From the NCBI RefSeq assembly GCF_008107695.1, contig NZ_VIRG01000058.1:244467-308466 (forward strand): a DNA stretch of 64,000 bases, in the 5' to 3' direction. Below, piece by piece: positions 1 through 8,402 of the stretch (the first letter of the stretch is position 1; the number at the start of each line of letters is the position of its first letter). The position numbers and the translations under genes were made by a program. Below the pieces are notes generated by a model. It was not told where the DNA came from. It did no database searches and saw only the letters and a program-made list of their open reading frames with translations. Origin of the DNA: Stappia sp. BW2. GTDB taxonomy: Bacteria > Pseudomonadota > Alphaproteobacteria > Rhizobiales > Stappiaceae.

Positions 1-207
1 AGCATCCTCAACCTCGTCGCGCTGTTCGTCGTCGGCCTCATCGCCGCGGCCGGCTCCATCGGCATGGTCATCGGCGTCGTCCTGTTTGCCGCCATCTCCA
101 CTGTCGGCGCAGGCTTCCTGAGTATCCTTGTCGCACTGATCTATGCGCGCCTGCGGGAAATCAAGGAAGGCGTCAGCGTCGACCAGATCGCGGCCGTCTT
201 CGACTGA
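1..207 (+). CDS. C-terminal part of an integral membrane protein (truncated by window edge)
   Basis: Frame 1 is open from the window edge to a TGA at 205-207, giving the last 68 residues of a protein. Two hydrophobic stretches (about residues 1-18 and 22-50) read as membrane segments, followed by a charged, cytosolic-looking tail ending in VFD. The start is outside the window. A strong hairpin terminator follows 70 bases later, so this gene ends its transcription unit before ccmA. I do not recognise the family from the tail alone. Confidence 0.7.
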   Translation, partial: SILNLVALFVVGLIAAAGSIGMVIGVVLFAAISTVGAGFLSILVALIYARLREIKEGVSVDQIAAVFD

Positions 208-275
208 TCGCTCAGGAACGCTGGCTATCAGCCTTGCGTCTCCAAATTTGTCCGCCCGACGGGTCAGGACATCGA

Positions 276-303
276 AACACCCGGGGCCTGCCCCGGGTGT
301 TTT
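276..303 (+). terminator. Rho-independent terminator
   Basis: A perfect 10-bp stem (ACACCCGGGG / CCCCGGGTGT) with a 4-base loop is followed by a short T run. It lies between the truncated membrane protein and ccmA, both on the plus strand. Confidence 0.8.
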
Positions 304-398
304 GTCTTTGAGCAAGGACAAGGCGGGGAATTTTCCTTGCATCATAACAGGGCAGCCAACTAACAAGGTTCAACCCAATCTGCCGTCGGAGCATTCCC

Positions 399-1061
399 CT
401 GAAACTGATTGCCGAAAACCTGACCATTGACCGCGGCGGACGCCGGGTGTTTCAGGACCTGTCGTTCGCGCTTCCCTCCGGCACCGCGCTGGTCGTGACG
501 GGGGCGAACGGTATCGGCAAGTCTTCCCTGCTGCGCACGCTGGCGGGTCTTGTTGTCCTTGCCGGCGGAACCTTGCGGCTGGAAGACGGCGAGGATGACC
601 GGCTGCCAGCCGAACACGCGCACTATTTCGGCCACCAGAACGCGGTCAAGGCAGCGCTTTCCGTGCTGGAAAACCTCTCGTTCTGGCAGGGCTTTACTTC
701 ACCTGTCACGACATCAGCCTACCAGGCGACCGCGCTGTCTCCAGAAGCCGCGCTCGATCTGCTCGGCATTGGCCACACGATTGACCTGCCGGCAGGATTT
801 CTGTCCGCCGGCCAGACCAGGCGCCTGGCCCTTGCCCGGCTTCTGGTGACCCCGCGCCCGATCTGGCTGATGGATGAACCGACATCAGCCCTCGACAAGG
901 CATCGGAAGGCCAGCTTCTGGACCTGATGAACGGACATCTGGCTGCCGGTGGCCTGATCGTGACCGCAACCCACACCGAACTGGCCCTTGCCAAAACCAG
1001 CATCCTGCATCTGCGCACCACCGATCCCGTTTTCCCGGAAGAGGAGGATCTGCCCGCATGA
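399..1061 (+). CDS. ccmA: Heme exporter ATP-binding protein CcmA
   Basis: ATPase of the CcmAB(C) ABC complex of System I cytochrome c maturation, which acts at the inner membrane in releasing heme-loaded CcmE. Walker A GANGIGKSS lies near residue 35, the signature LSAGQ near 135 and Walker B WLMDEP near 156; length about 220 residues is normal. The start is uncertain. A GTG at 447 would cut off the conserved N-terminal strand (LIAENLTIDRGGRR), so I choose CTG 399, which has GGAG at 388-391 seven bases upstream and gives the usual MKLIAENL-type beginning. The stop overlaps the ccmB start (ATGA). Confidence 0.9.
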   Translation: MKLIAENLTIDRGGRRVFQDLSFALPSGTALVVTGANGIGKSSLLRTLAGLVVLAGGTLRLEDGEDDRLPAEHAHYFGHQNAVKAALSVLENLSFWQGFTSPVTTSAYQATALSPEAALDLLGIGHTIDLPAGFLSAGQTRRLALARLLVTPRPIWLMDEPTSALDKASEGQLLDLMNGHLAAGGLIVTATHTELALAKTSILHLRTTDPVFPEEEDLPA

Positions 1062-1729
1062 GTTCCTGGGCTGCAGTTCTGTTTCGGCGGGATCTTCGGT
1101 TGTCGGTGCGCGTCGGCGGCAGCGCGCTGGTCGGCGTATTGTTCTTCCTGGCCGTTGTCACCGTCATACCCTTCGGCGTCGGACCGGACCTGAACCTGCT
1201 GTCGCGCATCGGTCCCGCCATCTTGTGGATCGGCGCGCTTCTGGCGACCCTGCTTGGCCTGGACCGGCTGTTTCAGGCCGACCGGGAGGACGGCACGCTG
1301 GACCTGATGCTGATGGCCGGGCGTCCGCTGGAACTTCTGGTGCTGATCAAATGCCTGGCCCATTGGGTCGCAACCGGTCTGCCGCTGGTGATTGCCGCCC
1401 CCTTGCTCGGCATCTTTCTCAATCTCGACCCTGTCGCCACGGGCTCCGTCACGCTGACCCTGCTGGTCGGCACGCCTGCGCTGACGCTGATCGGCGCCAT
1501 CGGCGCGGCTCTCACCGTCTCCCTGCGCCGCGGCGGCCTGCTACTGGCCGTTTTGGTGATACCGCTGGCCATTCCCGTGCTGATCTTTGGCGTCAGCGCT
1601 GCGGACGCCGCCATTCACGACCCCGTGCCGTTCCTGACGCCGTTCCTCATCCTGTGTTCGCTGTCCTTGATCGCAGCGGTGATAGGCCCGCTTGCCGCCG
1701 CCGCCGCGCTCAGGTTTGCTGGCGATTGA
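1058..1729 (+). CDS. ccmB: Heme exporter membrane protein CcmB
   Basis: Integral membrane subunit of the CcmAB complex of cytochrome c maturation. The 223-residue product has six hydrophobic segments, which matches the family size of about 220. Its start overlaps the ccmA stop by four bases (ATGA), indicating translational coupling. The next ccm gene (ccmC) starts about 0.8 kb downstream because a gene on the opposite strand lies between. Confidence 0.93.
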   Translation: MSSWAAVLFRRDLRLSVRVGGSALVGVLFFLAVVTVIPFGVGPDLNLLSRIGPAILWIGALLATLLGLDRLFQADREDGTLDLMLMAGRPLELLVLIKCLAHWVATGLPLVIAAPLLGIFLNLDPVATGSVTLTLLVGTPALTLIGAIGAALTVSLRRGGLLLAVLVIPLAIPVLIFGVSAADAAIHDPVPFLTPFLILCSLSLIAAVIGPLAAAAALRFAGD

Positions 1730-1735
1730 CGCCGC

Positions 1736-2368
1736 CTAGTTACGTCCACTCAGGGCAAGACGGCAGGCAAGACCTGCAAAGACGGTCGCCAGCAGATATT
1801 GGGGCAACTTCGGGAAACGCGTGAGACCGGCAAGACGGCTGCGGATGTGTCCGCCAAGCAGAACGACTGAACCGTTCACCAGAAATCCGATGCCGTTGAT
1901 GACGGACGCCAGAACAAGCATCTGAGCGGTCAGCGACCCGCCGTCGACGGAAATGAACTGCGGAAACAGAGCCAGCACGAACAGCGCCATCTTCGGATTG
2001 AGAAGATTGGTTGCCAGACCTTCCAGGAAAATGCGCCGGCCGCTGAGACGCTTCAGACCACTCACCGGCGCCAGGGCCACTCCTTCCGAGCGGAGGGCCT
2101 TCCAGGCGAGGTAAAGCAGATAGGCGCATCCCGCCCAGCGAATCGCCTCATAGGCAGCCGGCACCGTCGTCAGAAGCTGCGACAGGCCCATGGCCGCCGC
2201 AAGCGCATGACAATAGGTGCCCAGCGCGATACCCGCATAGGTGAGGAAGCCCGCGGCTTTTCCCTGGCTGATGCTGCGCGAGGCAATGAGCAGCATGTCG
2301 GGACCCGGCGTGGCGGTCAGAACCAGCGAAGCGGCGGCAAATACAAATAGGGTGGAAACATCCGGCAT
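1736..2368 (-). CDS. LysE/RhtB family amino-acid exporter
   Basis: Six-helix exporter of the LysE superfamily, usually exporting amino acids or homoserine-lactone-like compounds; the substrate cannot be told from sequence. The N-terminal helix followed by TATPGPDML is the family hallmark. An ATG at 2368 gives 210 residues, the usual length; further upstream starts add a non-hydrophobic leader and are unlikely. The gene lies antisense between ccmB (convergent, 6 bp apart) and ccmC (divergent), breaking the ccm cluster. Confidence 0.88.
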   Translation of the reverse strand: MPDVSTLFVFAAASLVLTATPGPDMLLIASRSISQGKAAGFLTYAGIALGTYCHALAAAMGLSQLLTTVPAAYEAIRWAGCAYLLYLAWKALRSEGVALAPVSGLKRLSGRRIFLEGLATNLLNPKMALFVLALFPQFISVDGGSLTAQMLVLASVINGIGFLVNGSVVLLGGHIRSRLAGLTRFPKLPQYLLATVFAGLACRLALSGRN

Positions 2369-2542
2369 GATCAGATCCTTGAAGTGGAAGCCGGAACACC
2401 CCTTTACCAGCATTGGCCGCAAACACAACTCGCAATTTAATCCGCCCGATCACCCATTTGCGTACATGCTTGATACTGCGCAAAGCGCACTGCGGCATAC
2501 TCATCCATTGAAGCGGGCAACGCTCTCGATTAGAACGGTTCC

Positions 2543-3310
2543 ATGGCAATTTGGGATTATGCAAATCCGACGCGATTTTTGAAGCTGGTGCAGGTGGTTC
2601 TGCCCTGGCTCATCGGCCTGTGCGTCATCACGTTCGCCGCAGGGCTCTACATGAGTTTCTTCGTTGCGCCGGAGGACTATCAGCAGGGCGACACCGTACG
2701 GATCATGTATATCCATGTGCCGGCCGCCTGGCTCAGCATGATGTGCTATTCCATCATGGCACTGTCTTCTCTCGGAACGCTCGTCTGGAAGCACCCGCTG
2801 GCCGATGTTTCGGCGAAGAGCGCGGCACCCATCGGCGCGGCCTTCACCTTCATGGCGCTGGTGACGGGATCGCTCTGGGGCAAGCCCATGTGGGGCACTT
2901 ACTGGGTGTGGGATGCGCGGCTGACCTCGGTTCTGGTTCTCTTCATCATGTATCTGGGTCTGATGACGCTTTGGCGCACGATGGAAGACCCCATCAAGGC
3001 CGGCAAGGCGGCGGCTGTGCTGACGCTCGTCGGCGCGCTGAACCTGCCGATCATCAAGTTTTCGGTCGACTGGTGGAACACGCTGCATCAGCCGGCCAGC
3101 GTCATACGCATGGACGGCCCGACCATTCACCCCGACATCCTCTGGCCCCTGCTGGTCATGGCGCTCGGCTTTACGCTGCTGTTCTTCGTGCTGCACCTGA
3201 TGGCAATGCGCAACGAGATCCTGCGCCGCCGCGTGCGTGCCTTGCGCCTGCGTGCCGCCAGCGCCGCCCAGCCGGGCACGGCGGCTGCAACGGCACAGCC
3301 TGCGGAGTAA
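2543..3310 (+). CDS. ccmC: Heme exporter/heme handling protein CcmC
   Basis: Membrane protein that presents heme to CcmE in System I cytochrome c maturation. The tryptophan-rich WWD-type motif reads WGTYWVWD at residues 117-124, flanked by conserved histidines (H58 in YIHVP and the one in NTLHQP near 184) that ligate heme in the family. It has six membrane segments and 255 residues, which is normal. ccmD follows after 5 bases, then ccmG, so ccmCDG form one unit separate from ccmAB. Confidence 0.95.
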   Translation: MAIWDYANPTRFLKLVQVVLPWLIGLCVITFAAGLYMSFFVAPEDYQQGDTVRIMYIHVPAAWLSMMCYSIMALSSLGTLVWKHPLADVSAKSAAPIGAAFTFMALVTGSLWGKPMWGTYWVWDARLTSVLVLFIMYLGLMTLWRTMEDPIKAGKAAAVLTLVGALNLPIIKFSVDWWNTLHQPASVIRMDGPTIHPDILWPLLVMALGFTLLFFVLHLMAMRNEILRRRVRALRLRAASAAQPGTAAATAQPAE

Positions 3311-3315
3311 CTCTC

Positions 3316-3498
3316 ATGGATCTAGGCCCACACGCTGGCTTCATCTGGGCCTCCTACGGCCTTTGTCTCCTGACCGTCCTCGGCCTGATTGCCTGGGTCC
3401 GGATCGACAAGGCGCAGCAGGAAAAAGCCCTCAAGGACCTGGCTGCCCGGGGCATCGCGCGTGCCCGGTCGGCTGGCGAAGGAAAAGCAGACTCATGA
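3316..3498 (+). CDS. ccmD: Heme exporter small subunit CcmD
   Basis: A 60-residue protein with one N-terminal membrane segment (HAGFIWASYGLCLLTVLGL) and a charged, helical C-terminal tail with KAQQEKAL. This is the typical size and layout of CcmD, which holds the CcmABC-CcmE complex together. Its identity rests partly on position: between ccmC (5 bp gap) and ccmG (4 bp ATGA overlap). Confidence 0.93.
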   Translation: MDLGPHAGFIWASYGLCLLTVLGLIAWVRIDKAQQEKALKDLAARGIARARSAGEGKADS

Positions 3499-4115
3499 CG
3501 TCCAACGATACCAGTGCCGGACAAGCCGAGCCCCAGGCACCGAAACGCGGGTTCCCGGTTCTGGTGCTTCTGCCGCTGGTGGTGTTTGCCGGCCTTGCCG
3601 CCCTGTTCCTGTTTCAGTTGACCCTTGGCGGCGACCCTCAGAAAATTCCCTCCGCGCTGATCAACAAGCCGGCGCCGGAATTCGACCTGCCACCGGTCGA
3701 AGGTCTGACCAGGGGTGATACCGCCGTTGCCGGTTTTTCCCGGCAGGATCTCAACGGCAAGATTTCCGTCGTCAACGTGTTCGCCTCCTGGTGCGTTCCC
3801 TGCCGCCAGGAACACCCGCTTCTGGAAGATCTTGCCAAGGTCGAGGGCATTCAGCTTCTCGGCATCAACTACAAGGACAAGCCGGAAAACGCGCGCCGGT
3901 TTCTGGGCAGCCTCGGAAACCCCTATCAGCGCGTTGGTGCAGATACCGGCGGTCGCACGGCCATCGAGTGGGGTGTCTACGGCGTTCCGGAAACCTTCGT
4001 CATCGATGCGGACGGCATGATCCGGTACAAGTTCATCGGCCCGCTGAGCCTTGAAACCTATCAGGAGGTCTTCCTGCCCGAACTGCGGAAGATCATGGCC
4101 GGCGACAAGTCCTGA
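3495..4115 (+). CDS. ccmG: Thiol:disulfide interchange protein CcmG (DsbE)
   Basis: Membrane-anchored periplasmic thioredoxin that reduces apocytochrome c cysteines before heme attachment. One N-terminal membrane anchor (about residues 20-41) is followed by a thioredoxin fold with WCVPC at 99-103 and the cis-proline segment GVYGVPETFVID, characteristic of DsbE. The length is 206 residues. The start ATG at 3495 overlaps the ccmD stop. Confidence 0.94.
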   Translation: MTSNDTSAGQAEPQAPKRGFPVLVLLPLVVFAGLAALFLFQLTLGGDPQKIPSALINKPAPEFDLPPVEGLTRGDTAVAGFSRQDLNGKISVVNVFASWCVPCRQEHPLLEDLAKVEGIQLLGINYKDKPENARRFLGSLGNPYQRVGADTGGRTAIEWGVYGVPETFVIDADGMIRYKFIGPLSLETYQEVFLPELRKIMAGDKS

Positions 4116-4269
4116 GCCTGCGAATGTCGGAAACCTCGCTAGACTGGTCTTGATACCACCTGTCTCGGTGAGTGCCCGGTTTCTTCAGCCCTGCCGCATT
4201 TACAAATGCCTCCGCGACCGCTCTAACATCCGGAACATTTTTTAAACGCCGTTTGCGAAGAGGCCTGTC

Positions 4270-5205
4270 TTGAAAGTTCTTGTGATTGGCGGCTGCGGGT
4301 TCATCGGCTCTCACGTGGTGGACAAGTGCGTGCAAGAAGGCCTTTCGGTGCGGGTGATGGACACCCGGCCGGAACTCTACCGACCACCGCTCCCGGACGT
4401 CGACTACGTGTTTCAGGACCTGTCCGATCATCACCGGCTTGCGGACGCCTTGTCAGGTGTGGACGCCGTGGTGCATCTGGCAAGCACGACTGTTCCCTCG
4501 ACATCGAACCTTGATCCGGCGGCGGATATCTCCGGCAACCTTATTCCAACGGTGCGTCTTCTGGAGGCCATGCGGGCAAGCGGCACGCGAAAACTGGTCT
4601 TCTTCTCCTCCGGTGGCACGGTCTACGGCATTCCGTCCCAGGATCCAGTGCCGGAAGACCACCCGCTGAACCCGATTTCCTCCTATGGCATCGTCAAGGC
4701 AGCGATTGAACAGTACCTGCGCATGGAACAGCAGCTCCACGGGCTGGAGTTCGTCGCGCTGAGGCCGGCGAACATCTATGGACCACGCCAGGCGCAGGTC
4801 GGCCTGCTTGGCGTGATCGGAACCTACCTGCGGAAGGTGGCGGAAGACGAGCCCATTGAAATCTGGGGCGACGGCAGCGTCGTGCGCGATTTCGTTCACG
4901 TCGAGGATGTAGCCAGCCTGTGCCATCGGGCACTGAGCTCCAACACCACCGGCAGCTTCAACGCCGGAAGTGGCGAGGGCACGTCCATTTCACAGATCGT
5001 CGAGATCATCGGTCAGACCACAGGCCATCCCCTGCAACCGGTCTACAAGCCGGGCCGGAACTTCGATGTGCCAAGGGTGGTGCTTGATATTGCCAGGGCA
5101 CGGACGGCTTTCGGCTGGCAGCCCGTTGTATCGCTTCAGCGCGGCATCCGGGAAACCTGGGATTGGGTGAGACAGCACCGCGCCTTGATGGACCAGCAAG
5201 TTTGA
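4270..5205 (+). CDS. NAD-dependent epimerase/dehydratase (GalE-like)
   Basis: Extended short-chain dehydrogenase acting on nucleotide sugars. The Rossmann motif GGCGFIGSH lies at residues 7-15, a serine pair at 113-114, and the catalytic Y139-x3-K143 in SYGIVK. The start is TTG at 4270. Length (311) and the PANIYGPRQ segment fit UDP-glucose/UDP-sugar 4-epimerases, but the exact substrate is not shown. It sits 2-8 kb from two predicted galactolipid glycosyltransferases, so supplying UDP-galactose is an attractive inference. Confidence 0.85.
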   Translation: MKVLVIGGCGFIGSHVVDKCVQEGLSVRVMDTRPELYRPPLPDVDYVFQDLSDHHRLADALSGVDAVVHLASTTVPSTSNLDPAADISGNLIPTVRLLEAMRASGTRKLVFFSSGGTVYGIPSQDPVPEDHPLNPISSYGIVKAAIEQYLRMEQQLHGLEFVALRPANIYGPRQAQVGLLGVIGTYLRKVAEDEPIEIWGDGSVVRDFVHVEDVASLCHRALSSNTTGSFNAGSGEGTSISQIVEIIGQTTGHPLQPVYKPGRNFDVPRVVLDIARARTAFGWQPVVSLQRGIRETWDWVRQHRALMDQQV

Positions 5206-5313
5206 CTGGCCGGGACAGACCTTTTCACAACATTAAGCCATCATAAATCGACACCGATTTAGATAAAGCAGGGCTTCGGGTCCTTATTGCCCCAGGGGAA
5301 AAGGGAAATTCTG

Positions 5314-6432
5314 ATGAACGGAACCGGCAGCGCGGCAAAAGTTCGGCTGGAACAACTTACCGGACTGCGCTTTTTCGCTGCCTTGCTGGTGTTCGGAGTG
5401 CATTTCCGCTGGGACACGAGCGGCGACTTCGTCAAGACCATTGCGGAACAGGGCTACGTCGGCGTCTCGTTCTTCTTCATGCTGTCCGGCTTCGTGCTGA
5501 CGCAGTCCTACAAAACGAGAATCCTGACCGGCGCGATTTCTTTCCGCAGATACTTCCTGCTCCGGATCGCCCGCCTGACACCCTTGCATTTCCTCACCGG
5601 CCTGCCGTTTCTCTACTTCTCGATCATGCAGGTTCAGGCGATCTATTCCGAAGAATTCAGCGTTATCAAGACGGTCCTCAACCTGACCTATCTGCAAAGC
5701 TGGATTCCCGTCTCGTCGATCTATTTTTCCCTCAACGCACCGTCCTGGTCGCTGTCGGACGAGATGTTCTTCTATCTGTGTTTCTTTGCCCTGGTCGCGC
5801 TCTCACCGCGCAAGCTGCTTGCGGCAACGCTGGGGCTTGGCCTTGTGGTGATTGTCTCCGCCCTTCTTGTTCAGGTTTTCCTGGGCGACGTGATCTTCTT
5901 CGGCAAATATCCGTTCTCCCATTGGCTGTTCTACATCTTTCCCGGCTTCCGCATTCTCGAGTTTCTGGTCGGCATGGTGCTGCACGAAGTCTGGCGCCGC
6001 GGCTTCCGGCTGCCCGGCGTGGTTCAGCCGGTCAGCTATCTTCTGTTGTTCCTGACCATGTGGCTGGCACCGGATGTACCGGACCCGTTCCGCTATTCCC
6101 TGTTCTACCTGCCGGTGATCACGCTGTTCTTCTACGCCCATCTGACGGAAGGCAGCGTGCTCACACGGGCATTTGCCTCTCGCCCACTCGTGCTCTTGGG
6201 CAATGCGTCTTTCGCCTTTTACCTGGTCCACCAGCCGTCACTTCACCTGATGAACCTCTTCCTGAGGCCAGCCATCCCGGCAGATGTCATTTTCTTTCCG
6301 GTTTCGCTGTGCATTACCGCTGCGTTTTCGATCTTCCTCTACCGGATTTACGAGATGCCGGCAGAGCGTGCCTTGAAGGCCTGGGTCAACGGCAAGAGAC
6401 CCGCTTCAGCACCGAACAAGACGGTGCCCTGA
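5314..6432 (+). CDS. Acyltransferase 3 family membrane protein
   Basis: Multi-pass membrane O-acyltransferase (Acyl_transf_3 type) that transfers acyl groups to sugars or glycans. The N-terminal block LTGLRFFAALLVFGVH carries the conserved R and catalytic H of the family, and SFFFMLSGFVL follows; about ten membrane helices can be drawn in 372 residues. ATG 5314 has AGGGAAA upstream; an in-frame TTG at 5287 is less likely. The acceptor is unknown. Confidence 0.88.
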   Translation: MNGTGSAAKVRLEQLTGLRFFAALLVFGVHFRWDTSGDFVKTIAEQGYVGVSFFFMLSGFVLTQSYKTRILTGAISFRRYFLLRIARLTPLHFLTGLPFLYFSIMQVQAIYSEEFSVIKTVLNLTYLQSWIPVSSIYFSLNAPSWSLSDEMFFYLCFFALVALSPRKLLAATLGLGLVVIVSALLVQVFLGDVIFFGKYPFSHWLFYIFPGFRILEFLVGMVLHEVWRRGFRLPGVVQPVSYLLLFLTMWLAPDVPDPFRYSLFYLPVITLFFYAHLTEGSVLTRAFASRPLVLLGNASFAFYLVHQPSLHLMNLFLRPAIPADVIFFPVSLCITAAFSIFLYRIYEMPAERALKAWVNGKRPASAPNKTVP

Positions 6433-6545
6433 TCCTTCAAGAATCTGATCCCCAAGAGGCAAACCGTTTAACAGTATCTCAATGCTGACGGCGGATTATT
6501 GCGACCAACTAACGCCTATCAGATCGCCAGCCGCCACAGGCCAGA

Positions 6546-7196
6546 TTGGCACCAACCACGAGTAATCCGTTGCTTTCCGAATTAGCCCTTTCCGCCCTGA
6601 CAGACGTGATCCTGGCGTGCGAGCTTTTTTTCCTCGCTGGCCTCAGCTTTCGCCCAGGTGTTCAGCCGTTGTCTCCCGCCTGGATCTGGGCTCTGACACT
6701 GGCCCTGATCGGACTGGCCTCAATGCTGGGTGCGATTGATCATGGCTTCTTCGAAGCCATCGGCCACGAAGGGCACCGCCCGTTCGTGATCGCCACCCGG
6801 ATCGTCATTGTCCTGGGCAGTCTCAGCATGATTGTCGCGGCCAGCTTTCAGTACCTCTCCGCCCCACTGCGTCTGGGATTTGTGGTCGCAGGCGCCTTGG
6901 GCGCACTCTGGCCGGTCTTCATGATCCTGACCTCCGACGATTTTCTGTCCGTAATCCTCTATTACTCTGCAGGTCTTGTTTTCCTGCTTGTGCTCAGCCT
7001 CATTCATTTCAGCCAGAACAGCGGCACGCTGGCGATGATCGCCGGCATTCTGCTGACACTGGGCGTGTCTGCGATGATCCCGATGCAAAGCCCGGGCTTC
7101 TGGGGCCTTGGCCTTTATGGCAGCTACCATGTTCTGCTGATGCCAATCGTCGTGCTTTTGTATTTCGGCGGCCGCTGGTTCAGGACCACAAGGTAG
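6546..7196 (+). CDS. Unrecognised seven-helix-like membrane protein
   Basis: A 216-residue hydrophobic protein with about seven membrane segments. It starts at TTG 6546; no ATG lies near. Conserved-looking polar residues sit at a helix end (MLGAIDHGF, then GHEGHRP) and near the C-terminus (GSYHVLLMP). The helix count and His/Asp pattern recall CREST-type membrane hydrolases (alkaline ceramidase-like), but I cannot assign it. It is 9 bp upstream of the cNMP-CPBP gene and probably cotranscribed with the lipid genes that follow. Confidence 0.7.
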   Translation: MAPTTSNPLLSELALSALTDVILACELFFLAGLSFRPGVQPLSPAWIWALTLALIGLASMLGAIDHGFFEAIGHEGHRPFVIATRIVIVLGSLSMIVAASFQYLSAPLRLGFVVAGALGALWPVFMILTSDDFLSVILYYSAGLVFLLVLSLIHFSQNSGTLAMIAGILLTLGVSAMIPMQSPGFWGLGLYGSYHVLLMPIVVLLYFGGRWFRTTR

Positions 7197-7205
7197 GGCA
7201 ACCGC

Positions 7206-8345
7206 ATGCAGAGCGCTTCCACACCATTTGAAGAAGAGGTCCAGGAAACGGACGATCTTCAGGCGATCTTCGAGAAGATGACGGAGTTCATGCCGCGACG
7301 GGTCGCCGAAGCGGTTCAGGCGGCCTCACGCAAGGTGCCGGTCGCGGCTCATCAGGACGTTATCGTCGAGGGGGAGACCAGCGACGCGCTCTACATCGTT
7401 CTGGATGGCACCTTCGGCATTTACCGCAAGGGCGACGGTACGGCCTCGGACCACCGTGTTGCGGAAATCGGGCCCGGGCAGCCCTTTGGCGAAATGGCTC
7501 TTCTGGACGGCGAACCACGTTCTGCGACGGTGCGCTCGGAAACAGGCGGTGCCGTGCTTGAAATCGAGCCGGATCGGATCCTCGAGCTTTCTGACGGGGA
7601 AGCCAGACTTGCCGAGTTCAAGGGCGCTCTGGCCTCCTTCGTCACCCGGCGCATGCGCGCTTCCACGCAAGAGCACGTGGCCGCGCTGCAGCGCGAACTG
7701 GATCTTCGAAACGAACAGCAGCAATTCGGCAAGTTCTTCGTCTACTCGCTGATCATGATGTGTATCGGCACGTTGGTGAACAACGTACTTGCGCGGACCA
7801 TCGTCCATGTGGATGTCTACACCGAGGTCTTCGCTTGGCAGTATCTCGCCGTCCTGCTGGTACCCAGCCTGTTCGTCATCCGGCACATGGGCATTTCGGT
7901 CGCGTCACTCGGGATAACCACCGTCGGCTTGAAGAAATCCCTCATTGAGGGGGCGATCTTTTCCGCCGGGCTGTGCATCTTCGCCTGGGGTCTGGCGGCC
8001 GTACTCAAGTCCTTCGACGCGCTTCCCGGCAAACCGCTGCCGTTCAACCTCCTGGGAACCCTGAGCTACTTCCTTCACAGTGCGCTGCAGGAGATCATCG
8101 CAAGAGGCTTCTTGCAGTCTTCCTTCCAGCGGTTTCTGGGTGACAAGGGCAAATGGCGCTCGGTTCTGCTCGCGTCGATCCTGTTCGGAATGTTTCACCT
8201 GCATTTCGGCATTCCGGCCGTCCTGATGACCATTGGCACAGGCTTCATTTTCGGCTGGATCTACATCCGGCATCAGAACATCGCCAGCGTGATACTCATT
8301 CATTACATGATGGGTGTCGCGGCGTTCAATACTGGCTTGATCTGA
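7206..8345 (+). CDS. Cyclic nucleotide-binding domain fused to CPBP intramembrane protease
   Basis: Two-domain protein of 379 residues. Residues about 20-145 form a CRP-like cyclic-nucleotide-binding domain with an intact phosphate-binding cassette (FGEMALLDGEPRSAT, 94-108, with the key Arg 105). A helical linker (150-175) leads to a C-terminal membrane domain of the CPBP/CAAX-protease (Rce1/Abi) family. Its motifs read QEIIAR (295-300), FGMFH (327-331) and H366. The first glutamate of the usual EExxxR is replaced by Gln, so activity is uncertain. The fusion suggests a membrane protease or binding protein gated by cAMP or cGMP. It is located in the lipid gene cluster. Confidence 0.87.
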   Translation: MQSASTPFEEEVQETDDLQAIFEKMTEFMPRRVAEAVQAASRKVPVAAHQDVIVEGETSDALYIVLDGTFGIYRKGDGTASDHRVAEIGPGQPFGEMALLDGEPRSATVRSETGGAVLEIEPDRILELSDGEARLAEFKGALASFVTRRMRASTQEHVAALQRELDLRNEQQQFGKFFVYSLIMMCIGTLVNNVLARTIVHVDVYTEVFAWQYLAVLLVPSLFVIRHMGISVASLGITTVGLKKSLIEGAIFSAGLCIFAWGLAAVLKSFDALPGKPLPFNLLGTLSYFLHSALQEIIARGFLQSSFQRFLGDKGKWRSVLLASILFGMFHLHFGIPAVLMTIGTGFIFGWIYIRHQNIASVILIHYMMGVAAFNTGLI

Positions 8346-8402
8346 GATGCGAGCCTAAGCTAGTGCTGCTGGCTTGACCCTATCGCACGAGGTTGGATAT
8401 CC

